64,000 bases of DNA from Methanobacterium sp. (GTDB lineage Archaea > Methanobacteriota > Methanobacteria > Methanobacteriales > Methanobacteriaceae), in assembly GCA_003151535.1 (NCBI GenBank), contig PLXT01000115.1, positions 18,555 to 82,554 on the forward strand, given 5' to 3'. The notes beneath the pieces are model-generated. The model did not search any database. It was not told the origin of the DNA and worked only from the letters and a program-made list of their open reading frames with translations. The position numbers and the translations under genes are program-made. Shown here one piece after another: positions 1 to 7,309 of the stretch (its first letter is position 1; every line of letters begins with the position of its first letter).

Positions 1-42
1 CCCCCAGATACCATTCCTGATTCTATGTTCTATATTTTTCAT
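1..42 (-). CDS. tetrapeptide-repeat protein, partial (runs off window)
   Basis: Only the first 14 codons are present, reading M-KNIE-HRIR-NGIW-G. This matches the M-x-N-I opening and the x-[N/D]-[I/V]-x units of the family. It begins 9 bases after the stop of the upstream paralog, so the tandem array continues beyond the window edge. Function unknown. Confidence 0.6.
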   Translation of the reverse strand, partial: MKNIEHRIRNGIWG

Positions 43-51
43 AAGTTTATT

Positions 52-249
52 CTATTGATGCATCCTAATTTCACCCCAGCAATTACGTATGATATCACGA
101 TCCGCATGTTCCCAAATATTACCATTGACATTACTACTAATATCTGGAGTAGTATTATCCCAGATATTACAATTAATGATATACTGTATATTGTTCTGAA
201 CGTAATTTCTAATGCTATTCCTAGCTTCTGGGATAGTATAAATATTCAT
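52..249 (-). CDS. tetrapeptide-repeat small protein
   Basis: A 65-residue protein that divides into four-residue units from about residue 11, such as NSIR NYVQ NNIQ YIIN and CNIW DNTT PDIS SNVN. I or V sits in the third place of most units and N/D in the second. The start ATG overlaps the stop of the upstream paralog (ATGA), which suggests translational coupling. The units differ at DNA level but keep their protein period, which supports real coding on this strand. Function unknown. Confidence 0.65.
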   Translation of the reverse strand: MNIYTIPEARNSIRNYVQNNIQYIINCNIWDNTTPDISSNVNGNIWEHADRDIIRNCWGEIRMHQ

Positions 250-407
250 TCGTTTATGTTATCCAAGATATTGATTCTATCATTAATATAAAACTTAATA
301 TCAATATAGGCGTTATTCTTAACGTCAGCCAAGATGGCTGGAATCTCTACTGAGTATAAAATTTTATGAATTATAAAGTGGGCTATTGTATCACTAACAT
401 TAGTCAT
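246..407 (-). CDS. tetrapeptide-repeat small protein (degenerate)
   Basis: A 53-residue ORF beginning MTNVSDTIAHFII. Tetrads with a hydrophobic third position can be followed near both ends (TNVS DTIA HFII HKIL), and it finishes NILDNINE. Its TGA overlaps the ATG of the next paralog. The repeat is more diverged than in neighbours, but position, size and opening agree with the family. Function unknown. Confidence 0.55.
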   Translation of the reverse strand: MTNVSDTIAHFIIHKILYSVEIPAILADVKNNAYIDIKFYINDRINILDNINE

Positions 408-416
408 ATTAACTAG

Positions 417-620
417 TTAAAATAGATTGCTGAAATAGGAATAGTATATATTATTTTTGACGTTAATATAGATGTTATCCGTGATATTAACTCTGATATC
501 ATACCTGATTCTTAACCTAGTATAATTCCAAATATCAATACTAGCCGTATTATAGATAATATTTAAGGTATCATTATTATATGTTAGTCCTGGTCGCATT
601 TTTTCTCTAATATTTTCCAT
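417..620 (-). CDS. tetrapeptide-repeat small protein
   Basis: A 67-residue protein beginning MENIREKM, with a C-terminal half built of tetrads such as RIRY DIRV NITD NIYI NVKN NIYY. It starts four bases after the TAA of the 625-825 paralog, an operon-like spacing. It has no signal peptide or membrane helix and is rich in N, I, R and Y. Function unknown. Confidence 0.65.
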   Translation of the reverse strand: MENIREKMRPGLTYNNDTLNIIYNTASIDIWNYTRLRIRYDIRVNITDNIYINVKNNIYYSYFSNLF

Positions 621-624
621 AAGT

Positions 625-825
625 TTATATTATCGCATAGATGCTATCCCATAGGTTATTTCTGATATTAGTCCAGATATTATTTCTGATATTAGTCTCG
701 ATATTAATATGAATATTGTTAGCGGATTTATATCTCATATTATTATCGAAATCACTATTAACCCATACTTCCTCCATAATTATATCTCTGAAGTTAGTGT
801 TAAAATCAGTTTTTATATTATCCAT
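625..825 (-). CDS. tetrapeptide-repeat small protein
   Basis: A 66-residue protein beginning MDNIKTDF. The C-terminal part is a clear repeat: NIRN NIWT NIRN NLWD. The N-terminal 30 residues are less regular. It is the first (5'-most) member of the five-gene tandem block at this window edge. Function unknown. Confidence 0.65.
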   Translation of the reverse strand: MDNIKTDFNTNFRDIIMEEVWVNSDFDNNMRYKSANNIHINIETNIRNNIWTNIRNNLWDSIYAII

Positions 826-914
826 ATTTAAATATTAAAAATGGCTGTCTTTCCAACCTGTCCGATGATTGAACTATTCTTCATGCTATGGCCGTCCGTT
901 CATCCGTCGCCCCG

Positions 915-1148
915 CTATATCTTGGCCTTTTTCATACCTATGTCATTTAAAAAAGTGTTTGGGGTTATTTCCATCGGTAAATATACTTTAGTATATTTTT
1001 TGAGCAAACCTATTAATTCTCGTCTATCAAGAACTATAACGTTATATTGTACCTCCAAGGTTTCCTTTAGACTTACATGGCCTCTATATTCATTAGCCAG
1101 CCAAAGATGTCCAGTGCCTTCTGTATATATTTTGTCATATTGCTTCAT
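915..1148 (-). CDS. hypothetical protein, 77 aa
   Basis: A soluble protein beginning MKQYDKIYTEGTGHLWLANEY. Its start overlaps the end of the upstream gene by 14 bases, which supports an operon. The composition is ordinary (mixed charged and hydrophobic). I do not recognise a family. About 90 bases separate it from the tetrapeptide block downstream. Confidence 0.6.
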   Translation of the reverse strand: MKQYDKIYTEGTGHLWLANEYRGHVSLKETLEVQYNVIVLDRRELIGLLKKYTKVYLPMEITPNTFLNDIGMKKAKI

Positions 1149-1500
1149 AATCTTCCTCTTTACCTTTATGGGCGTGTTTCGCCATTAATAATTTACAGCC
1201 TCTTATAAATGTACCATTAGCCTCTAATACAATATTCTCAGTAAATCCGCATAGAAAAATAAGGTGAGTTATTTTTTCCTTATAGTCCCTTATCTCTTCT
1301 TGGAGACTTATAACTTCTGCTGATTGCTCAGAATTTGATCGACCATTATATACCCATTCTTGGAAATCCATTAGATATTTTAAAAGGTAGGTTTCATCCA
1401 CAAAGAATCCTTTTGAAGGGTTTCCAGTAAGAATCTTATTTTCCAGTTTATTATTCCAAATAAACCCAGATAATACCTGAGCAGCATTTGCTTGTGCCAT
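1135..1500 (-). CDS. hypothetical protein, 121 aa
   Basis: The start chosen is MAQANAAQ, which follows an AATAAATAT leader and lies just after the stop of the upstream gene. An earlier in-frame ATG at 1560 would overlap that gene by 56 bases. The middle (about residues 60-85) is acidic and helical (EVISLQEEIRDYKEK). No family recognised. Confidence 0.6.
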   Translation of the reverse strand: MAQANAAQVLSGFIWNNKLENKILTGNPSKGFFVDETYLLKYLMDFQEWVYNGRSNSEQSAEVISLQEEIRDYKEKITHLIFLCGFTENIVLEANGTFIRGCKLLMAKHAHKGKEEDYEAI

Positions 1501-1504
1501 ATAT

Positions 1505-1756
1505 TTATTTTTTATTTTCTTTTCGCTTAACTCTAGCTGGCATATCTTGGCACTTTTCAACGTGGAATCCCATAGCTAGTTTTACAAAATTTCCACCTAC
1601 TGCAGCTTGCTCACAGTCTTCTAGCGTATGGCCCCAAGTAGTTACTGATGTAGTACTCGTTATTCTATCCCAAGCCACGATAATTACTTGGGAATATCCA
1701 TGCTTAAAGCCTAGAGCTTTCGCGTCTGTTATGGGTATTCTCTTAGCTCTTTTCAT
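1505..1756 (-). CDS. conserved phage protein of unknown function, 83 aa
   Basis: The pattern GYSQVIIVAWD, then VTTWGHTLEDCEQAA and GGN, resembles a small protein common in tailed phages (ITDAKALG...VTTWG...QAA.GGN). Its function is not known to me. It overlaps the end of the upstream YopX gene by 14 bases. The lysine-rich tail (RVKRKENKK) suggests nucleic-acid contact, which is inference. Confidence 0.7.
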   Translation of the reverse strand: MKRAKRIPITDAKALGFKHGYSQVIIVAWDRITSTTSVTTWGHTLEDCEQAAVGGNFVKLAMGFHVEKCQDMPARVKRKENKK

Positions 1757-2234
1757 CCTGTTCCTCCTGTTTAATTAATTCTGGATTTTCGAATACGTTT
1801 CCAATAACCATTAATTTATCCCAATTCCATAGTTCTTCACCTTCCCAACCCATACTTTCTTTATCAACCCAGAAACCCGTGTCTAGGAAGACTATTTTTC
1901 CTATGCTAGTTACTTCACTCCATTTTTCATCTGAAGTACCTAATCCAACCCATTCATTTCTAGTCCAGCTAACTATATCCCCTTCCCAAATCTCTTTACC
2001 ATTCTTATCTAATCTGTTAGTAAACTGGCCTAGTGTTGATGGATCTACTGTCACGACAAGTTCTTTATCTTCAAGATCATCATAGCCGTCAACTTCACCA
2101 CTAACGATTATATCACAGACATTCTGCCCATATAATGAATGAAGTTCACTATACGTCCATAAGTTATTCACAAGGCATCCATATACCCACTCACCTGTTG
2201 TAATATTTTTACCACGGAATTTAATGTTTCTCAT
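1743..2234 (-). CDS. YopX family protein
   Basis: A 163-residue protein with the YopX layout. It opens MRNIKFRGKN..GEWVYG, followed in the middle by VDPSTLGQFTNRLDKNGKEIWEGD, and ends VIGNVFENPEL. YopX proteins are common in phages of Firmicutes and Bacteroidota; their role is unknown. Length is normal for the family. A shorter relative lies at 15432-15671. Confidence 0.88.
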   Translation of the reverse strand: MRNIKFRGKNITTGEWVYGCLVNNLWTYSELHSLYGQNVCDIIVSGEVDGYDDLEDKELVVTVDPSTLGQFTNRLDKNGKEIWEGDIVSWTRNEWVGLGTSDEKWSEVTSIGKIVFLDTGFWVDKESMGWEGEELWNWDKLMVIGNVFENPELIKQEEQDEKS

Positions 2235-2436
2235 AGTGTTTCTCTTTATTTAATGTTTGCAATTTGTTATTTAAAAGTTCCTTTGCGCGTCCATTAAATC
2301 TAAGTTGTTTTAAATTTTCCATACACCATTTAACATATTCTGGATCTTTTTCAATTACATCTCTAACTAACATACCCTTATATTTCCCAAAATGATAAGC
2401 ATGATTAGCGCAGAAAAATTTAGTCCTTTTTCCCAT
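2221..2436 (-). CDS. small protein with exodeoxyribonuclease X-like C-terminal motif
   Basis: A 71-residue protein. HFGKYKGMLVRDVIEKDPEYVKW matches the short domain found at the C-terminus of ExoX-like nucleases and in stand-alone phage proteins (F-G-K-Y-K-G ... D-P-x-Y-x-x-W). No nuclease catalytic domain is attached. It overlaps its neighbours on both sides by about 15 bases. Role unknown, possibly DNA binding. Confidence 0.7.
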   Translation of the reverse strand: MGKRTKFFCANHAYHFGKYKGMLVRDVIEKDPEYVKWCMENLKQLRFNGRAKELLNNKLQTLNKEKHYEKH

Positions 2437-2683
2437 CAGACTCGTTTTTAGCTTTCAAATTATTAACATATTCAATTGCAAATTCACAAGCATTCACAAT
2501 GACTTTCTTAGCTTCTTCTGCTGTATTGAATACGAATTCAGATGATACCATAAGTTTATGAACATTTCCCTCTTTTAGCCGATACATATAACCTGCAAAT
2601 TTTCCATTATCTCCTTGTGGAGTTTCAATTAATATTTCTTCTGGGTAATTAGCTTCTATTTCAAACGCTGTTAGTAGTGTCAT
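2420..2683 (-). CDS. hypothetical protein, 87 aa
   Basis: A soluble acidic-basic mixed protein beginning MTLLTAFEIEANYPEEIL and ending in a charged tail (KNESDGKKD). Its start codon shares a base with the stop of the upstream gene. No recognisable domain. Confidence 0.6.
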   Translation of the reverse strand: MTLLTAFEIEANYPEEILIETPQGDNGKFAGYMYRLKEGNVHKLMVSSEFVFNTAEEAKKVIVNACEFAIEYVNNLKAKNESDGKKD

Positions 2684-2883
2684 TACTTTTTATTTTTCTT
2701 CTTCAATGCTATACGAAGTCTTAATATTTCAACTTGACCATTAAAGTATTCTTTAATTGCGCCTTCTACGTAGGCGTCTTGCATAATACCACAAAAAGTA
2801 GTGTCCTCTGTTATAGGATATTTGGTTTTCGCATCATTAATAATGCGTTTTCTTATCTCTTTGGATATGGTTATGTTTTCCAT
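2683..2883 (-). CDS. hypothetical protein, 66 aa
   Basis: It begins MENITISKEIRKRIINDA and ends in a basic, coiled-coil-like helix (ILRLRIALKKKNKK). It is tightly packed between neighbours. No family recognised. Confidence 0.6.
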   Translation of the reverse strand: MENITISKEIRKRIINDAKTKYPITEDTTFCGIMQDAYVEGAIKEYFNGQVEILRLRIALKKKNKK

Positions 2884-2885
2884 AT

Positions 2886-3374
2886 TTAATCGATTAATTT
2901 AGATAAAATTTCAGGGTTGATTAAATTTTTATCAATGGGTCTAAAGTCCTGTAAATGATTCCCGTCTTGCAACCACACACCAGTTATCACGCCTCTGAAT
3001 CCATTCACAAATGAATGTTCTCCACCTACCTTGAGCATTTTGGGATATGTAGTGCATCCTGTGTATTCATCGTCCTTCCTACCATAATCGTTTGATGGTG
3101 TCCAATCTTTTTTAAGCACATACGTAAGACACACAAAGCTCTTACCGTCTGTCAAAATGGTCCCTGCCTTGTACCTTCGCACTTTAGGTTTATTCCGCCC
3201 AACAAAAACATCCCCGTACAATATTTTATTCAGCATATCGTTTTCCACAAAATCTTTTAATGCTTCCTGAATTTTTTCATTAGATAGTTTACAGTCTTCT
3301 AGTAAAAATAAGGAACAAAGCATTGTTTCAATTATCCCTACTGTATTTTGATCTTTAGTACGACTTCTTTTCAT
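2886..3374 (-). CDS. hypothetical protein, 162 aa
   Basis: The N-terminal half appears helical (MLCSLFLLEDCKLSNEKIQEAL). The C-terminal half appears beta-rich, with a stretch at FVNGFRGVITGVWLQDGNHL that could be a small SH3-like or beta-barrel fold (inference). No known motif. It lies in the same run of small phage genes. Confidence 0.6.
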   Translation of the reverse strand: MKRSRTKDQNTVGIIETMLCSLFLLEDCKLSNEKIQEALKDFVENDMLNKILYGDVFVGRNKPKVRRYKAGTILTDGKSFVCLTYVLKKDWTPSNDYGRKDDEYTGCTTYPKMLKVGGEHSFVNGFRGVITGVWLQDGNHLQDFRPIDKNLINPEILSKLID

Positions 3375-3431
3375 TATTTTATAGTATTACCTTTACCACG
3401 GAATTTAATGTCTCTCATAATTTATTTACAA

Positions 3432-4103
3432 TTATGCGATACATCTAAATCTAAGCGCTTCCTTGCATTGCTTTAGTTCTTCTGATAGTTTATTTATTTC
3501 AGATTGCTTATCACCTGCTTTACCAGCCCACTCCATAGCTAAATTTGCGCCAACTTCAGCATGTCCCGTAATTAGCTTTACTTCTTCATGTTTGGCCTTC
3601 AATTCCTCTTTCAACTGTTCGATGAGGGAGGCATTGTATTTGTCGGCAATAGCTTCGCTGGGTGTTTCTTCTAACCATTCCCAATGTTCAAGCTCAAAGC
3701 CTTCATCATAAATTCTTCGATCTGCATATATAGCGAAGGATTCTTTAGGCGAAATCCCATAACTAGGGAACCAAAAACTGGTTGCCGAATGTTTTCTGTT
3801 AACAAACAAAATTCCCCTCTCTTCTGGAGTGTCTGGTGGTAAGGGTGTTGGTAATTCTGGTAATCGATCAGTCGCTTTGATCCATTGCATTGGTACCATT
3901 TTTGTGCTTGGTGGTTCTGGTAATGGCATCCAATGGGTGATACCCTTTATACTCATGCAATCAAATTGAAATTGCTTATCCCAGCCGCCACCAATATAGG
4001 GTCCACAGTCTGGTTCGCGCCGACCATTTACCCATGCATCAAAACGTTGGTTAATTTTTGGCATGCAGTCTATAGACAATGTAAGCCATTCGTTATTCAT
4101 CAT
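3432..4103 (-). CDS. DUF551-like phage protein
   Basis: About 223 residues. THWMPLPEPP near residue 58 is the hallmark end of the DUF551 domain. A second similar element follows (MQWIKATDRLPELP, then LEHWEWLEE), so it may carry two related modules. The last 60 residues form a charged coiled coil. The start MMNNEWLTL gives an ATGA overlap with the upstream 57-residue gene; an ATG six bases further upstream is also possible. Function unknown. Confidence 0.7.
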   Translation of the reverse strand: MMNNEWLTLSIDCMPKINQRFDAWVNGRREPDCGPYIGGGWDKQFQFDCMSIKGITHWMPLPEPPSTKMVPMQWIKATDRLPELPTPLPPDTPEERGILFVNRKHSATSFWFPSYGISPKESFAIYADRRIYDEGFELEHWEWLEETPSEAIADKYNASLIEQLKEELKAKHEEVKLITGHAEVGANLAMEWAGKAGDKQSEINKLSEELKQCKEALRFRCIA

Positions 4104-4273
4104 CTCCATGGTTTTATCTTTAATAAATTATCCAGCCATGTGAAATCTTGGGTACCTAACTTATATCTGTACCTAAATTTGCACCATAATTTGTATCGGG
4201 GAAATCTTTTCCTTATTCCTTTTTTTTGAAGGATTCTAATCTTATGCGCATTGCCCCATCTATCTGTTTTCAT
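4100..4273 (-). CDS. very basic small protein, 57 aa
   Basis: It begins MKTDRWGNAHKIRILQKKG and contains RKRFPRYKLW. It is strongly basic and aromatic. Its ATG overlaps the TGA of the upstream tetrapeptide gene, and its TGA overlaps the next start. Such double coupling supports translation of all three genes. A nucleic-acid-binding role is inference only. Confidence 0.6.
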   Translation of the reverse strand: MKTDRWGNAHKIRILQKKGIRKRFPRYKLWCKFRYRYKLGTQDFTWLDNLLKIKPWR

Positions 4274-4545
4274 TCTGAGATTACTTTATTATTCCTGATA
4301 TTACTCCTGATGTTGTCTATGATCTTACTCCTGATATCATGACTGATGTCAGTTACGATCTTAATCCTGATGTTGTCTATGATATTACTCCTGATATCAT
4401 GACTGATGTCAGTTACGATCTTAATCCTGATGTTAGCCCAGACGTTATGCCATATCTTATTATTGGTGATATCACGGATCTTATTATAGGTAGAATGATA
4501 ACCATTATAATACTTTTCAAAGAAGTTAATTTTAATAATTTTCAT
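4270..4545 (-). CDS. tetrapeptide-repeat small protein with internal duplication
   Basis: A 91-residue protein with an N-terminal basic leader (MKIIKINFFEKYYNG), then tetrads such as NKIR DITN NKIW HNVW. A 20-residue block beginning IKIVTDIS HDIR is repeated twice in tandem, mirrored by a 60-base DNA duplication at about 4318-4437. Its stop overlaps the start of the next gene (ATGA). Function unknown. Confidence 0.65.
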   Translation of the reverse strand: MKIIKINFFEKYYNGYHSTYNKIRDITNNKIWHNVWANIRIKIVTDISHDIRSNIIDNIRIKIVTDISHDIRSKIIDNIRSNIRNNKVISE

Positions 4546-4551
4546 CTTATT

Positions 4552-4650
4552 TTAATTTAATTTATCGGCGATCTTATCTGCAATATAGCCGATAAGAAAT
4601 CCTAATAGCGGCAACAGACATACAATTATTATTCCAACGATAGCTCTCAT
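4552..4650 (-). CDS. single-helix membrane peptide, 32 aa
   Basis: MRAIVGIIIVCLLPLLGFLI followed by GYIADKIADKLN: one transmembrane helix and a short charged tail. It directly follows the CYPM/CYPVM-family gene at 4664-5270. A similar peptide (5663-5749) follows the next paralog, so the pair seems to be a repeated module. Function unknown. Confidence 0.5.
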   Translation of the reverse strand: MRAIVGIIIVCLLPLLGFLIGYIADKIADKLN

Positions 4651-4663
4651 AAACAATTTTTTA

Positions 4664-5270
4664 TTACTTTTTATCGAACCATTCATCAAATGATTCTTCT
4701 ATTAGTCCAATTACAGGAGGGCCGTCTTTTATACCTGCTTTATTCCACAAAGAGATTATCTCTATTCCAGCTATCCTTTGTAGGTATGATTATTACGCAG
4801 CCTTGTTGATCTTTAGATACTTTCGTACTCCAAACTCCTGTTTGAATTATAGATGTATATGTATTTATATACACCTCCTTAATATTACCTTGCTTCTTTA
4901 CCCACTCTTCTTCCATCCAATTAATGGGTATGAGAGGTATACTTAAAGAGGGATCTGTTGAAGCCTCAATCTTCCACAAATATTTTTTATCGCTTTCAGC
5001 TGTGCGCATTTGATTCCCATTACCATACTTATCATCCACTTTACTTTGGTATAAACCATCCGCGTCTATTGCATAACTCTTCATATAATCACCACTCTTA
5101 ATCTCTCTATCAGAAAGAAAATATAAATGATAATAAACTGCTTCATCCATTCCAAATCTTTTCGAAGCAATACGTAACCCTAACTCAGGACTTCCCATAA
5201 CTAACGAAGGGAAAATAGGGTTATCAGTAGGACGTAACATAGGGTAACATTTCAACTTGTTGTCCTCCAT
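4664..5270 (-). pseudogene. CYPVM-type phage protein, C-terminal frameshift
   Basis: The first 176 codons (to 4740) match paralogs at 5752-6321 and 42608-43168: NKLKCYPM near the start, LYFLSDREI, EASTDPSLSIPLIP, KEVYI and KDSWNR. The reading frame then breaks. The conserved ending (EESFDEWFDKK) continues in another frame to 4664, so a one-base indel after SWNR has truncated the product. It may be a true mutation or an assembly error. Family function unknown. Confidence 0.7.
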
Positions 5271-5316
5271 AGTAATTGGGCTTTAGGTAATATACGATTT
5301 TATATCCATAAATAAT

Positions 5317-5661
5317 TTAATATCCTGCAACAGGAAAATTGGCTACATATTTAAGAATTTCCTGTTTCTTTTTGGTTATAGCGGCCATCATTTTCTTCAT
5401 GGCTTTATCTTTGTTTTCTTCGTAATCTGTTATAACATAGCTGATCCTATTACCACCCCATATCTGAAGCTTACTTATATCGCTAAAAGAAATAGATAAG
5501 TTACCATCTCCATAATCCAAGCAATAACCAGATCTTGAGATAGTCTTCAGTTTCTCCTCTTTTATTTTTTTATCGCCAAGGTAGTATATAAATCTAATCA
5601 TTACAATATCACAAGGCTCCCTTCTATTATCAAGCTTTCTATCCTCTTTAAATTTTATCAT
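5317..5661 (-). CDS. hypothetical protein, 114 aa
   Basis: The N-terminal half alternates beta-like segments (VMIRFIYYLG, LSISFSDISKLQIW). The C-terminal part is a basic helix (KAMKKMMAAITKKKQEIL). No family recognised. It lies between two copies of the CYPVM-type gene. Confidence 0.6.
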   Translation of the reverse strand: MIKFKEDRKLDNRREPCDIVMIRFIYYLGDKKIKEEKLKTISRSGYCLDYGDGNLSISFSDISKLQIWGGNRISYVITDYEENKDKAMKKMMAAITKKKQEILKYVANFPVAGY

Positions 5662-5662
5662 A

Positions 5663-5749
5663 CTATATTTTATTAATTACTTTCCAAATCATATAGCCAA
5701 TTCCACAACCAAGCAAGAGTGTAAGTAATCCTAGAAATATGAGATACAT
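5663..5749 (-). CDS. single-helix membrane peptide, 28 aa
   Basis: MYLIFLGLLTLLLGCGIGYM then a short basic tail (IWKVINKI). It starts three bases after the stop of the 5752-6321 gene, mirroring the peptide at 4552-4650 that follows the paralogous gene. Too short for homology claims. Confidence 0.5.
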   Translation of the reverse strand: MYLIFLGLLTLLLGCGIGYMIWKVINKI

Positions 5750-5751
5750 GA

Positions 5752-6321
5752 CTAATAGTTTGTATCGAACCATTCATTAAATAATTTATTTGGTATTTCA
5801 AGGGTAGCCATGAACTTCATACCCACCCTCATACCTTCATTGTAAGCGTTATTCAATTCCTTTTTAAGATCCTGTTTATCCCAGCTATCATTTGTCGGGA
5901 GGATTATTACTTCACCGTTAAACTCATTATTGATAGTAGGATAGCCAGCACTTGTTGCTTGAATATACACCTCCTTAATCTTACCGTGCTTCTTTACCCA
6001 CTCTTCGATGAACGATTGAGGTATTGGTGGTAGACCTAAAGATGGATCTGTGCAGGCTTCTATCTTCTTCGAAGTTTTCTTTTCAAAAGGGCCACGAATA
6101 TCACATCCATAGATGTGTCCAAAATAAGGGCACCAATAATTATCAGTTCTCTCAATATCTCTATCGGATACTAGGTATACATGTTGATAGTTCCATTTAT
6201 CATTCGTTTTTGTGCGATTACCCTTTCTGTTTATATCAAACCCATTAGGGTGTCCATAGATAAATGCGTCTTTATCTTTAGTGGGGAGCATTACAGGATA
6301 ACACTTTAATTTATTTATCAT
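5752..6321 (-). CDS. CYPVM-type phage protein of unknown function
   Basis: A 189-residue intact member of the family. It begins MINKLKCYPVMLPTKD. Further elements are VYLVSDRDIE, EACTDPSLGLPPIP, EEWVKKHGKIKEVYI, VIILPTNDSWDK and the ending FNEWFDTNY. Paralogs lie at 4664-5270 (frameshifted) and 42608-43168. The family is common in Bacteroidota phages as far as I recall; function unknown. Confidence 0.75.
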   Translation of the reverse strand: MINKLKCYPVMLPTKDKDAFIYGHPNGFDINRKGNRTKTNDKWNYQHVYLVSDRDIERTDNYWCPYFGHIYGCDIRGPFEKKTSKKIEACTDPSLGLPPIPQSFIEEWVKKHGKIKEVYIQATSAGYPTINNEFNGEVIILPTNDSWDKQDLKKELNNAYNEGMRVGMKFMATLEIPNKLFNEWFDTNY

Positions 6322-6327
6322 AATACT

Positions 6328-6519
6328 TTAAGAAGTAGTTGCTTTATCAAGAATTTCGTTCATTTTCGACAACAGGTCAGATATCTTATCTATTGACGCG
6401 GATATTTGTTCACCGCGTTCTTTATCTTTTACTTTTTCTTCAGGTGTTTCTTCGCTATGAACTTGATACACATTTTTATCAGCAAGAACTCCTATTTTTT
6501 TAAACGTTGTTTTTGGCAT
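6328..6519 (-). CDS. hypothetical protein, 63 aa
   Basis: It has a basic N-terminus (MPKTTFKKIG) and an amphipathic C-terminal helix with a regular hydrophobic spacing (ISASIDKISDLLSKMNEIL), probably a short coiled coil. No family recognised. Confidence 0.55.
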   Translation of the reverse strand: MPKTTFKKIGVLADKNVYQVHSEETPEEKVKDKERGEQISASIDKISDLLSKMNEILDKATTS

Positions 6520-6560
6520 AAAATTTATTTATGAGTTTACCTTCTTTTTCTTGATGTTTT

Positions 6561-6809
6561 TCATAGCTTTTTATTACTGATGTTATTCCAGATATCATCA
6601 CTGATGTTATTAAAGATGTTATTCCAGATATTATCACTGATGTTATTACTGATGTTATTCCAGATATTATTACTGATGTTATCACTGATGTTACTACTGA
6701 TGTTATCACTGATGTTATCACTGATGTTATTACTGATGTTATTCCAGATATTATCACTGATGTTATTACTGATGTTATTCCAGATATTATTACTGATGTT
6801 ATTCATCAT
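6561..6809 (-). CDS. tetrapeptide-repeat protein, near-perfect repeat
   Basis: 82 residues, of which about 76 are exact tetrads: NNIS NNIW NNIS NNIS, DNIW NNIS and so on, 19 units. It ends NNISNKKL, as does the frameshifted paralog near 9.7 kb. The underlying 12-base unit is nearly uniform, so this copy expanded recently. The opposite strand is also open because the N-I codon pair (AATATT) is its own reverse complement. Gene spacing favours this strand. Function unknown. Confidence 0.65.
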   Translation of the reverse strand: MMNNISNNIWNNISNNISDNIWNNISNNISDNISDNISSNISDNISNNIWNNISNNISDNIWNNIFNNISDDIWNNISNKKL

Positions 6810-6818
6810 ATTTCATAA

Positions 6819-7085
6819 TTAAATAGTATGCTTTTTAAGATCATCTTCGGCATCCAGTTTTGCCTTATACTCAAAATATTTATTGAAGTAATAGCAATTC
6901 CTATCCATACATTCATCAATAAGAGTCTTTATCTTTCGAAACTGACTTTTATTAGTGTGTATTTGTCTGCTTAGATTTAGGATGGAATCAGATGACTGCA
7001 GCCATAGCCTTTTATATTTGTATACGCTGTCATGTAAATCCTGTGGTTGCTGATGCAAACATAAAAAAATGAAAAAGCTATACAT
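6819..7085 (-). CDS. hypothetical protein with hydrophobic N-terminus, 88 aa
   Basis: It begins MYSFFIFLCLHQQPQDL, a short hydrophobic start. Charged helical segments follow, with RNCYYFNKYFEYKAKLDAED near the end. Its start overlaps the stop of the 7078-7299 gene by 8 bases. It sits between two tetrapeptide genes. No family recognised. Confidence 0.55.
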   Translation of the reverse strand: MYSFFIFLCLHQQPQDLHDSVYKYKRLWLQSSDSILNLSRQIHTNKSQFRKIKTLIDECMDRNCYYFNKYFEYKAKLDAEDDLKKHTI

Positions 7086-7299
7086 GCGATTTAATTAAAC
7101 TTAACCTGATGTTATCTCTGATGTTATTATTGATGTTATCTCTGATATTATTCCTGATGTCATGACTGATGTTATTCCTGATGATATTCCTGATGTCATG
7201 ACTGATGTTACTACTGATGTTACTATAGATGTTATTCCAGATGTTATCACTGATGTTATCACTGATGCTAAGGATGAGACTAAGCTTTACATTTTTCAT
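7078..7299 (-). CDS. tetrapeptide-repeat small protein
   Basis: A 73-residue protein beginning MKNVKLSLILSI, then tetrads such as SDNI SDNI WNNI YSNI, ending with a non-repetitive tail NIRLSLIKSHV. The same tail ends the neighbouring gene at 7310-7447, which shows recent duplication. It overlaps the next start by 8 bases. Function unknown. Confidence 0.65.
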   Translation of the reverse strand: MKNVKLSLILSISDNISDNIWNNIYSNISSNISHDIRNIIRNNISHDIRNNIRDNINNNIRDNIRLSLIKSHV

Positions 7300-7309
7300 T
7301 ACTTAAATG

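Noticed and set aside
25..291. Plus-strand open frame with I/N-rich repeats (and similar ones at 4339-4560, 6580-6822 and 9742-9969).
   Set aside because: They mirror the minus-strand tetrapeptide genes because the AATATT codon pair is self-complementary. They have no leader, no shared endings and disagree with the strand of all neighbours.
6531..6563. Eleven-residue ORF MKNIKKKKVNS after a tetrapeptide gene.
   Set aside because: It has an ATGA overlap and the family opening, but is too short to claim without further evidence.
6500..6757. Alternative minus-strand frame over the 12-base repeat (ITSV repeats).
   Set aside because: It runs into the next gene's start, does not share the conserved ending of the paralog, and the other frame has better start, stop and spacing.
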